Shown here piece by piece: positions 1 through 8,000 of a stretch of DNA of 11,538 bases. The position numbers and the translations under genes are program-made. Numbering within the stretch: position 1 is the stretch's first letter; every line of letters starts with the position of its first letter. The stretch comes from Tritrichomonas foetus (Eukaryota; Parabasalia; Tritrichomonadida; Tritrichomonadidae): contig MLAK01000909.1 of NCBI GenBank assembly GCA_001839685.1, positions 6,819-18,356 of the forward strand, in the 5' to 3' direction. The notes below the pieces were generated by a model that ran no database searches, had not been told where the DNA came from, and saw only the letters and a program-made list of their open reading frames with translations.

Positions 1-141
1 TTTTTGTTTGTGCTTTTATTTTTGTTTGTGCTTTTGTTTTTGTTTGTGCTTTTATTTTTGTTTGTGCTTTTGTTTTTGTTTTTGTTTGTGTTTGTGGTTT
101 TGTTTGTGTTTTTGTTTTTGTTTGTGGTTTTGTTTTTCTCG
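1..141. repeat. 18-bp T/G-rich tandem array, truncated at left edge
   Basis: The first 72 bases are four perfect-length 18-bp units of the form TTTTTGTTTGTGCTTTT followed by A or G. The last base alternates A, G, A, G, so the true period is 36 bp. From 73 to about 141 the same unit continues in degenerate form (TTTTTGTTTTTGTTTGTG and variants) before breaking down at TTTCTCG. The array reaches base 1, so its full length is unknown. On the minus strand two frames stay open through the units, reading K-S-T-N-K-N or K-A-Q-T-K-I repeats. The K-S-T-N-K-N frame remains open only to a stop near 170 and shows no ATG. I treat it as non-coding satellite-like DNA, although a low-complexity coding tail outside the window is possible. 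Confidence 0.9.
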
Positions 142-491
142 AATTTGAATTTGGAACACTTTATTCGTTTGTGGAATTATTCTAGGAAATGACACTTTTA
201 AAAAAGTGATGAACTGACTTTTTTTTTATTTTTTCGATTTTGTTTAATAATTTGAAGATCCTCACTTTAAACAGATGGTTTGAAATTCATACCATGACTT
301 TATACCACTTTTGAGTCCGATAAAGTAACGAAAAAACTAATGTTTATTTTTTTAAAGTATTGATCATGATCTTCGATGATGAGTAATGCGAATAACTGAC
401 TCACAGAAATTATGGAAAGATTTAAAATAATCAAAAAGTCAAAGAAAAATGAATTTATGTCTTTTTGAAAAATTCGGTCATTTTTTATGTA

Positions 492-677
492 ATGGATAGA
501 ATTAACCAATCTGGTTTTGCCCATATTGAAAAAAAAAGATTGAAAAAATATCCTCAAAAGTTATTCATTCATGGAACTTTTGTGAATTCAAATAGAATGT
601 TTCTTCCTAAAGTTTCAAATAGTATTTTTGTTGATTCCTGTATTTTTGGTTATATATTTTTCATGTCTTTGTTATAA
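492..677 (+). CDS. Doubtful 61-aa ORF, possible remnant or tiny gene
   Basis: An ATG at 492 opens a 61-codon frame ending in TAA at 675-677. It starts MDRINQSGFAHIEKKRLKKY, has a lysine-rich first half and an aromatic, hydrophobic C-terminal end (IFGYIFFMSLL). A good initiator-like TCATT lies at 478-482, about 11 nt before the ATG, which is the spacing typical of trichomonad genes. Against it: it is short, resembles no family I know, and sits in DNA as AT-rich as its surroundings. An overlapping open frame on the other strand (300-557) shows that frames of this size occur here by chance. It could be a decayed gene fragment. The call is weak. Confidence 0.15.
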   Translation: MDRINQSGFAHIEKKRLKKYPQKLFIHGTFVNSNRMFLPKVSNSIFVDSCIFGYIFFMSLL

Positions 678-1002
678 AAAATAAAAATAAATCATATTAT
701 ATGAAAATATTTGTTATATTATAAGTATTAAAAAAGATAACACCTAAATAATTTTAATAACCTTTTTTTCTTATCTTTAACTGTTCACTTTTTAAAAGAA
801 CAAATATACTTTTGATAGACTTACTATTAACTTTTGAATTAGTAATGTTGGCGATATTGAATAAAGAAAGATAAAGTTAGGAATTTTTGAGAAAATTTTC
901 TTTTTGTTTTGTGAGATGTAAAGAAAAGATCAAAGAAAATTGAAAGTTTATTTCACATTTGATTAATTCAAGAGTATCAAAAAGTGGACGATTTTTATAT
1001 TA

Positions 1003-1009
1003 TTCAGTT
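1003..1009 (+). promoter_or_regulatory. Initiator-like element of the IBD gene
   Basis: TTCAGTT lies just before the ATG at 1025. If transcription starts at the A of TCA (1006), the 5' UTR would be 19 nt, within the short range usual in trichomonads. The trichomonad Inr consensus is TCA followed by a pyrimidine and then A or T. Here the base after TCA is G, so the match is imperfect. The following T-run and CTAGCAAA lead directly into the start codon. Confidence 0.45.
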
Positions 1010-1024
1010 TTTTTTTCTAGCAAA

Positions 1025-1948
1025 ATGACGACTCCCCTTCTCTCCCTCCTCCTCAACGAAAACCCACCAACAGACAAGCAAACCAAACAGGACGTTCCCC
1101 AAAATAATTTGAACTGTGTCCGAACACGCCGCATTTCCTGCCACCCGGTCCACAGTCAAAACAACATCGACCCCACTTCGCGATTTAATTTACTCAGACA
1201 CAAGCCGACATCAATTAACTTAACACTTTCAGGGTCCCAAAACTTAGGCCTTCTTAGAAACGTATCAATGAATCATGTCCAAGCGAGCGATGATGCTGAA
1301 AATGATGATGGAGGAAATCTCGGATTATCGTTTTCTCACGATCGAACTGTCGCAAATTCATCTCCGATGTTTTCTATTAAAGCACAGCCAATTTCAAGCA
1401 TGACATTCGAAGAAGTCTGCACAGATCCTCATGTCGTATTAAATCCAGCAAGACTTGGATTTATTCCAAGTACAATGTGGTCAAATGACACAATTAGCTT
1501 TGGATATCTCGCATCAACCTTTTTTAGACGACGGAATTCAGCAACTTCCAAATTTCCTCATAAATTATATAATGCGCTAAAATTAAGTGAGTGCTATCCC
1601 GACTTCATAAAGCATTTGGGAATACAGTGGGTCACGAACGACGTTTTCAGAGTTGACCGAGTTGCATTTGCCAGGCTTTTGGGCGTCAAAAGCATCGAGG
1701 GCGGCTTGTTCCATCAGCAAGGAAACTTCCCATCGCATGGGTTCGTAGAGTTGTCCTACCAGGAGTCCGAAAAAATCAGCATGGAGCACGGCCTCGGCCA
1801 CGCCGACTTGTCACAGGTGAGGTTTCTGAAAAGCTATCAAGGAAACTTCACCAAGTTCTCAAATGAAGAGGATATTGCAGAATTTAAGTGGTCAGCCAAA
1901 CCAATTCCACTAGATACACCAACAAACTCAGCCGAGGGAAACTCTTGA
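1025..1948 (+). CDS. Initiator-binding-domain (IBD, IBP39-like) transcription factor
   Basis: The 307-aa product probably acts in the nucleus as a promoter-binding protein. Residues about 1-150 look disordered, rich in N, S, T and P, with an acidic stretch (DDAENDD) near 89-95. Residues about 155-288 resemble the trichomonad initiator-binding domain: FFRRRNSATSKFPHKLYNAL (166-185), then GIQWVTNDVFRVDR (199-212), FARLLGVKSIEGGLFHQQGNFPSHGFVEL (215-243) and a closing RFLKSYQGNFTKFSNEEDIAEFKW segment (266-289). In IBP39 this fold is a winged helix that binds the Inr. In IBP39 the IBD is N-terminal and is followed by a domain that contacts the RNA polymerase II CTD. Here the IBD is C-terminal and only about 18 residues follow, so that second domain appears absent. 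The ATG at 1025 is preferred because the open frame upstream (from 959) begins with TTG and lies before the Inr-like motif. The first 150 nt are unusually C-rich. The family assignment is from memory of conserved motifs; DNA target and regulatory sign are unknown. Confidence 0.82.
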   Translation: MTTPLLSLLLNENPPTDKQTKQDVPQNNLNCVRTRRISCHPVHSQNNIDPTSRFNLLRHKPTSINLTLSGSQNLGLLRNVSMNHVQASDDAENDDGGNLGLSFSHDRTVANSSPMFSIKAQPISSMTFEEVCTDPHVVLNPARLGFIPSTMWSNDTISFGYLASTFFRRRNSATSKFPHKLYNALKLSECYPDFIKHLGIQWVTNDVFRVDRVAFARLLGVKSIEGGLFHQQGNFPSHGFVELSYQESEKISMEHGLGHADLSQVRFLKSYQGNFTKFSNEEDIAEFKWSAKPIPLDTPTNSAEGNS

Positions 1949-1977
1949 AGACATGAATATTTATGCCTTTTGATTCC

Positions 1978-2107
1978 TGATTTGATGATTTTCAGTGTTT
2001 TTTGTGATTTGATGATTTTCAGTGTTTTTTTGTGATTTGGTGATTTTCAGTGTTTTTTTTCTGATTTGATGATTTTCAATGTTTTTTTGTGATTTGGCTG
2101 TTTTTAT
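1978..2107. repeat. 27-29-bp tandem repeat with variable T-tract, 4.6 copies
   Basis: Copies start at 1978, 2005, 2033, 2062 and 2090 (the last is partial). Each copy begins TGATTTG, continues [AG]TGATTTTCA, then [AG]TG and a T-run of 6, 7, 8 and 7, closed by G or C. The changing T-run explains unit lengths of 27, 28, 29 and 28. The array starts 30 bp after the stop of the IBD gene, so it probably lies in or just beyond that gene's 3' UTR and between two convergent genes. Slipped-strand expansion is the likely origin. Confidence 0.92.
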
Positions 2108-2678
2108 TCAAAGTGTGAACGGATTTTCTTTATTGCACCAATTTATAATTCGAAATTAACGATAACAATGAATCAGATATATAATCTGAATGTGAAAAAT
2201 CCTCGATTTCGTCCCCAAAACAATTATTTCAACACTGATATTAATTTTTTGAATTTTCATCAAAGCTTTTTTTTTATATAATATTATTTGTTTATATGCG
2301 TTAGAAATACAATGTTTATATCATATACTAACATCGTGCCAGGCAATAATCACTATATTTATTATGTTAATAAAATACAAGTTAACATTCAGTTTTATAA
2401 TTATTTGTTTATTTCTATTTTTTCTCTCCCTACTTTATGATTATAATCACTTTAAATTTATGGGACGAATCATGAACAGAACATCATCATAAAATGGTGA
2501 AAACTGAGAAATATCATTTCATGTGATTCAAATGTAATTCACATGCGATTCCTTTGTAGAATTTGTCATAAAAATTGTAGTTTTTCTTTTATTCAATTAA
2601 AGTTTTATGAAATAATATTTATATTTATATAATATCTAATTTACAGTTTCATCGATCAAGATAAAATGAAAGAGCCTA
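2108..2678. other. AT-rich region between convergent genes
   Basis: This stretch separates the 3' ends of the IBD gene and the CTU2-like gene. It holds no ORF of note. A short imperfect palindrome at 2520-2545 has arms CATGTGA and TCACATG with a 12-nt centre. An ACTAAC...CAG string at 2326-2341 resembles a trichomonad intron 3' end but has no matching 5' site. Nothing else was recognised. Confidence 0.6.
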
Positions 2679-3470
2679 TTAAGCAAATTTCTTGATTGTT
2701 GCACAAAATGCGCATATCTCATTATCAGGCGCGGGCAAGCCGCAGTTGGGACATTTTCCTTCTTGTTCGAATGGAGGAAGTTTTTCACCCAGTTTTTGCA
2801 CAGAGAATTGAATTCCCCCATTTCCGTCGTCAAGAATTCCCTGCAGCATTTTGGATTCATGCGAGAATGCTTTCTGGAAAGGTGAAGGCGAGTCATCTGT
2901 CTTAATAGAAAGGTGGCTGCAATAGAAGCGAACTTCAGATGCAAGACATGTTCGAACCGGTCTCAAAAGCGTAATTGGCGGGTAGTTTTTGAAGTCGTCA
3001 CCAGAAATCCAGTGTGCAAGGTCGGGACGACCACAGCCAATAACAGAAACATTCCCAAGGGATACACGGTCGACATTGTCTGCTAAAACAACGCAGTTGA
3101 AATCATGTGATTTGGCATATTCAATAACAGCCATTATTGAAAATTCCGGAATTATATTCAAGTTTTCGATGTCGAGGTTCGGATTTGATGAAACAGCTTC
3201 GAGTTTTCTGACAATTGTGGTCTTCCCTTTCATATTCGGAGTGAGCCTCTTCTTCAGGATATCGTAGGCGAACATTGAAGAAGATCCTCCTGAAACTGCG
3301 ACGAGAACGTGAACTGGGCAGGGAATGTTTTTCAAGGATTTTCGAAATAAATCCATCGTTGAACGACCAACTTGGTCGCAAACACAATCTGCACAGCGAA
3401 TGACACCTTTGCGCAAGCAAAAACACTCCTTTTCTGTGTGGCAGGAACAGCATGTTTGTAATTCCTCCAT
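2679..3470 (-). CDS. CTU2/NCS2-like cytoplasmic tRNA 2-thiolation protein, very short form
   Basis: The 263-aa protein has the layout of CTU2 (NCS2), partner of CTU1 (NCS6) in thiolating the wobble uridine U34 of certain cytosolic tRNAs, with URM1 as sulfur carrier. Visible parts are an N-terminal zinc-type cluster (C7, C10, C26-x2-C29), a PP-loop variant AVSGGSSSMFAYDIL (58-72), VVLADNVDRVSLGNV (127-141), a LLRPVR motif (168-173) and a C-terminal CxxC pair (C240/C243 and C253/C256). The loop reads SGGSSS rather than SGGKDS, which favours CTU2 over CTU1. Human CTU2 is about 515 aa, so this copy is roughly half length. The N-terminal, PP-loop and C-terminal parts are all present, so it looks compact rather than truncated. 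The start is the first ATG, 20 nt after an Inr-like TCATA. It ends in tandem stops (TAA TAG). It is convergent with the IBD gene. A CTU1-type or other TtuA-family protein is the main alternative. Confidence 0.72.
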   Translation of the reverse strand: MEELQTCCSCHTEKECFCLRKGVIRCADCVCDQVGRSTMDLFRKSLKNIPCPVHVLVAVSGGSSSMFAYDILKKRLTPNMKGKTTIVRKLEAVSSNPNLDIENLNIIPEFSIMAVIEYAKSHDFNCVVLADNVDRVSLGNVSVIGCGRPDLAHWISGDDFKNYPPITLLRPVRTCLASEVRFYCSHLSIKTDDSPSPFQKAFSHESKMLQGILDDGNGGIQFSVQKLGEKLPPFEQEGKCPNCGLPAPDNEICAFCATIKKFA

Positions 3471-3488
3471 CTTTGTTGGAATTTGATT

Positions 3489-3493
3489 TATGA
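3489..3493 (-). promoter_or_regulatory. Initiator-like TCATA of the CTU2-like gene
   Basis: On the minus strand TCATA fits the trichomonad Inr consensus (TCA, pyrimidine, then A or T). A start at its A (3491) gives a 5' UTR of about 20 nt before the ATG at 3470. A second TCATA at 3501-3505 is an equal match slightly further upstream, so the exact start is uncertain. Confidence 0.5.
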
Positions 3494-3533
3494 AATGTTA
3501 TATGAAAATTCAGATTACCAAAGTTTCAATCAG

Positions 3534-4638
3534 AAGTGTGCGAGCATACATGTTACAGACGAATCACTTTGAAATTTTAATATATCATTACATATTGTGT
3601 GTCTTATACTATCAAGAAGTTAATAAAAAAATCTGTCTGGGAATTCTCGAGAAATAGATTTCCTATTCAATTTCATTTTTTTTTGTGAGACCGAAAGGTC
3701 AAATCTAATTCGCCATTTATATTTTTGTCGAATGGAAAGAATCGATCATCAGATCCTATCTAATCGAGACAGATGTAAAATATACAGCTTAACTCAACTT
3801 AAACATCTCAGAAACTAAAAGCTAATATAGCTAAATATATATTTTGGTTGAAACTTTTTCATTAATTCACTCAAAAAAATGCGTTTAACATATACAAAAA
3901 GTTTACTTCTTTTCAATTCTTAGACTTGTTTCTAATGTATATTTCTTCATTATTTATAGGGATTTTGAGTTATCAACCGTGCTATATTATTTATATATCT
4001 ATCTTACGTTTTTTAAATCTAGTTCATATATTTTTTATCTGTATTTTATAAGATATTTGACGAAAATATATTCACCAGTACAAAATATTTCACCATTTAT
4101 ACTATTTTCTGAACACAACGTACGTTAAAAATCTGAAATAGCAGAAATTTGGATTCGATCTTCGGTATTTTTGCACTTCAAACAAGCATTAAATCTATCA
4201 AAAGCAGAAAATTCATTTTATATCAGCTAGGTTTCAATTAAAATCCCCACTCGCCATATTAATTACATATCTCAAAATCCACCAGAACTTTTCTATGTTT
4301 TTATTATATCAACAAACAATGGAGGTGATCAATACTATAATTNGGAAGTAACAATAAAAGTTATCGGGCCATTTTTGAGAAATAAAATTTCACGAGAAAG
4401 ATTCCTAATTTCCGGAAAACTAGAGACTATTTATAATATAATAGAGATATCAATTGTTTATTTTTTTTCGTGAAATAATTTGCGTTGGGGATTTTTTTGA
4501 GTCATCAAACTTATTCAATAGGTGATCTCCAAGGTGATCTTTTTAATTCATATGTAGCGCTATATAATCATAGTTCAATAAAAAAATAAAGCAGTTTTAA
4601 AATCCACTTTTTTTTAGTAAACGGTTGCTCGCACACTT
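3534..4638. repeat. GC-rich 13-bp inverted repeat pair, 1.1 kb apart
   Basis: AAGTGTGCGAGCA at 3534-3546 recurs exactly as its reverse complement at 4626-4638. The word is 7/13 G or C in DNA that is mostly A and T. Just outside the arms lies a near-direct repeat: CAATCAGAAG (3527-3536, overlapping the left arm by three bases) and CAATCTGAAG (4641-4650). The arrangement resembles terminal inverted repeats with a target duplication of a 1.1-kb non-autonomous element, but no coding remnant is present between the arms. Two opposite copies of a protein-binding site are the alternative, since the left copy is about 64 bp upstream of the CTU2-like start codon. Confidence 0.35.
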
Positions 4639-5067
4639 TACAATCTGAAGAGAAGTGAATATCAAAAAAAAAAAGTGTTTCCAATATGGTTTCGGCGAAA
4701 CGAAACACAGTATGGATTACTCTTTCCTAAAAAATAAATTGGTATTAATTATCAACACTATTTATGGAAAGAAAGGATAATAGGAACTATTATTTTTTCA
4801 GTACATATTTGGTCATTATCGATGAGTTATATGGTAACCTCAAATCAGATTGATACACACTAAAAATCAAATTTTCCAACTTCTTATTTGTTTCTATTTC
4901 TAAATTACCTTTTTTTCTATGAATTTTTCAGAAAAAAGTTGTAGAAATCACGTTTTCATGATAGATTTTTATTAATTAAAAAATATAAAATATTTCGACA
5001 AACAAAAATAACAACAATAATATATTATGATAACAATAACAGTAAGAAAACAAAAGACATACCTTCA

Positions 5068-8000
5068 TTAAACAAAATCTAATGTATCTTTCGCTTCAAG
5101 AATTTTTACAAGTTCGGGATTGGAATGAATAATTTGGTTACTTTCTTCACAGTCCTTTGGAAAAGCTGCAAGTTCGAGTGCTTCTTTATAATACTTCTTT
5201 TGATTCACAAGAAGGGTGCTTAACGCATGTGCAGTTACTGGATTTACCATTGCAGAATTTTTAAGAATGGATTGAATTTTTTCTTTTTCTTCATCTGTGG
5301 CACCTTTATCATATTTTCTTACAAATCTTGCCAGTCCCACGAAAAGAGGGAAAAATCGAGGAATGTATTTAAAGAATTGGTAACAAACTAGTGTTAGAAG
5401 CTGTTCGAGTTCATAGAACTGAAAGATGACGTTTTCCCATTCGTAAATAATTTCAGCCATTGCGTAGCAGTCATAATGCTCGCAATTTTGCATCCACTGC
5501 GTGACCAAATCGCTTATAAAGGATTCCTTCTGTCGGTCATTTCCAGCTTTTTCTGCACGCTCCCGAAGGGAGGATAGATATATCTTAAACATGTCGATGT
5601 TACCAGGCGACGTTAAAAGAGTGTCAGAGCGAATATAAAGCTGAGAAAGGATGCTACCTTCGTTGTACTTCGAAATAATGCGAGGCAAGCATGGAGAAAG
5701 TCCAGTGAAAGAAGCTTTTTCGTTCGGTGGAATCAAAAATTGCGTGTATTGTAATATTTCGAGTTGATAAACGTAGAGTGAATCTCTGGAGAGCATAAAA
5801 GTGAAAGGATTTCCACAAACTTCAGAAACCGGGAAGTTGTCGCGTAGATTTTTGAAATTCTGGAGAAGTTTAGCAAGATTGGCTTTTATCAAAGGGATAA
5901 TTTCTGGTTCAGCGAGCGATGTTAAAGCTTGTGTAAAATAACGAACACCTGTGACATATTGTGAGGGTATTATTGAATCGAGAAAAGGAGCAGATAAATT
6001 TGCGAGATTTTCACTGGCTTTTGAACCAGGTGATGCGATTAGAGCTTGATGTAATCGTAAAACACCACTACCTTTCCCTAAACATCGCATGTAACACCGC
6101 CGTATAAATTGGATAAAATCTTCATTTGATTCAATCTTCGGGGCTAACGTAAGAACGCACATAGAAAGAGGTGGGCCTGGTAAAAGATCATATTTTTCAC
6201 TACAAGCAGTTATAAAATCATCAATTGAATCTTTGGGAACGGATGTTAAAGAGAATATCGCGTTGGCAACCGTTAAAACATATTCTAAGCGCCTTTTGCT
6301 CTTTGATCCCCGAATTAAATCAATTATAAATTCCAGAAGTAATTCATGATCGTCGTAGTTAGCGCGGAAAATAGTTTCACCAAACTGTGCTAATTCTTTT
6401 TTCGTAATATGTTCTTGATTTCGAATATCATTAAAATATTCATTTGGATAGATTGATCGAAGTGTTAAATCAATTTCGTAAGAATGTGGAGTATTTTGGT
6501 AATATTGAGAAATTTCCAATAGTTCTGAAGAAGAAACATTTTCTAAATAGGTGAAAATTATTGGAAGCACATTATCAGGAAAAAGATATTTCTTGATGGA
6601 TAATACCTTGCCTTGAGTTTTCACATGATTAATTACAGAAATTAGACCACTGATATCATTATGATTTAAGTATAATTCTATTAGTCGCTCAAGTTGTTCG
6701 GTGGTGAAATCGAACGTTTTTTGATGTAATTGTGTCTTAACGAAGATATGTAATGGATCTTTATCAATAATATTTGATTCCAATAAAGATTTAGTAATCA
6801 ATTTCACATCAAAAGTTATATTCAATTTCCTTTGTAAAAATTCACAATTGTCCAAATTTTCTTGAAAATCTTCAAAACTGTCTGATGGATCTAATTCTTG
6901 ATAACTTTGATCTTTCTTTATGAACACATCTGATGATTTATTTGGGCTTTTATTTGCTTTATTATAGCTTTTTTCTTTAGGTTCTGTATACGCTTTTTCT
7001 CTAGTTTCTTTGGTATAAGCTTTTTCTTTGGGTTCTTGATATTTAAAACCGTTTTTATTGTCTTTTTGATTATCTTGAGATTTTCCTTTCTTGTTTTCCC
7101 TAGGTAATATTGGACCTAATTCACTAGTTTTACTGCTTTCCTTCACATCTTTGACTGTATTTATATTGGCCTTCAAATCAGAAGTTAAATTGACAGTTTG
7201 TGATTCATTTAATGATTCTTTATTTTCATTTTTGTTTTCTTCTTCTTCTTCTTCAGAATAATCATGGAAGTTATTTTGAGTAGGTTCTTTTTCTTCAATT
7301 TCATTTATTCCAATCTTCTTTAGTAAATGTAATTTTAGTTTTGGAATAAACTCAACAAGTTTGTATCGATTTTCTTCCGATAAATTATCAATTTTATTTT
7401 TGATTCCAGTTACATCATTATTCACATAAATTTCAACCGCATAGAATTCAGGATAAAATTGAGTTTTCTCATCAAATTGATTAATGTAACTACTTGATAT
7501 TTTATGTAATGTGTCACTGAATTCTTTCAATTGATCAGATAATCCAGAATTAGCGACACTTAAATATAGTCTACACCATATTGCCAACGTATTATTATTT
7601 TGTATATAAATTAGATTTGGCGACACAATTAATAAAAAGTTCACGCGATGCCGAATATCATGGTAACTTGACCAGTATTTTTCAGCAAATTTTGCAGACA
7701 TTTCTGGAAAGAGTGGCATAGAATAAGTAAATAGATTGATCATATAACTCTTATATGCCATATTTATCGGTAATGCATATAAAAATTTGAGAGCAGTGTC
7801 AAAAGCAGGGAAAAAGTTAGAATAGTCGATTTCTAATTCAGGAACTGAGTCAAAATTCATTAATTTGAATTGTTCAGCAATATAATTAAATGCTTCATTA
7901 CGTATTTCGGTTTCTTTAACGTTTTTGTTTCCGTCAGTTTGGAGACCAGAAACGATAGAAAGTGTTGAATTTATTATTGTTTTGGAAACATTTACAAAAT

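Larger units (their letters stand above)
142..1024. other. AT-rich intergenic region before the IBD gene
   Basis: This stretch of about 880 bp holds no convincing gene. Small inverted repeats are visible: CACTTTT/AAAAGTG at 193-208 with a 2-nt loop, and TGTTC...GAACA around 782-802. Both are AT-rich and could arise by chance. A purine-rich patch at 910-949 (AAGAAAAGATCAAAGAAAATT and on) precedes the promoter of the next gene. One marginal ORF (492-677) is listed separately. No tRNA boxes or transposase motifs were recognised. Confidence 0.6.
3471..5067. other. 1.6-kb gene-free region
   Basis: This is the longest gap in the window. It is AT-rich and has no frame of meaningful length on either strand. 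It contains the CTU2 promoter at its left end, a GC-rich 13-bp inverted repeat pair (3534-3546 and 4626-4638, listed separately), a small GACC-GAAA-GGTC hairpin near 3690-3701, and a single undetermined base at 4343. No tRNA, known ncRNA or transposase signature was recognised. It may hold a degraded or non-autonomous element. Confidence 0.6.

Noticed and set aside
4..192. Hydrophobic F/V/L-repeat frame on the plus strand
   Set aside because: It is simply the translation of the T/G tandem array and starts from a TTG.
300..557. 85-codon minus-strand frame
   Set aside because: It opens with TTG rather than ATG, is F/I/N-rich like translated AT-rich DNA, and overlaps another frame of similar size. 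No motif supports it.
959..1024. Upstream extension of the IBD gene by 22 codons
   Set aside because: It would need a TTG start and would include the initiator-like motif and T-run inside the coding sequence.
2326..2341. ACTAAC...CAG resembling a trichomonad intron 3' end
   Set aside because: No GTATGT-type 5' splice site lies suitably upstream and there is no coding sequence on either side to join.
2520..2545. CATGTGA...TCACATG imperfect palindrome as a terminator or operator
   Set aside because: Arms are only 7 bp with a mismatched centre, and it is about 130 bp from the nearest gene end, so no role can be supported.
2696..3453. Several frames of 69-110 codons overlapping the CTU2-like gene on both strands
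   Set aside because: They are shadows of the CTU2-like reading frame, which alone has the conserved cysteine and PP-loop motifs.
3690..3760. Possible hammerhead-like RNA: CTGATGA on the minus strand near a GACC-GAAA-GGTC hairpin
   Set aside because: The GAAA lies on the wrong strand for that core, and the required stem II and cleavage-site arrangement is not present.
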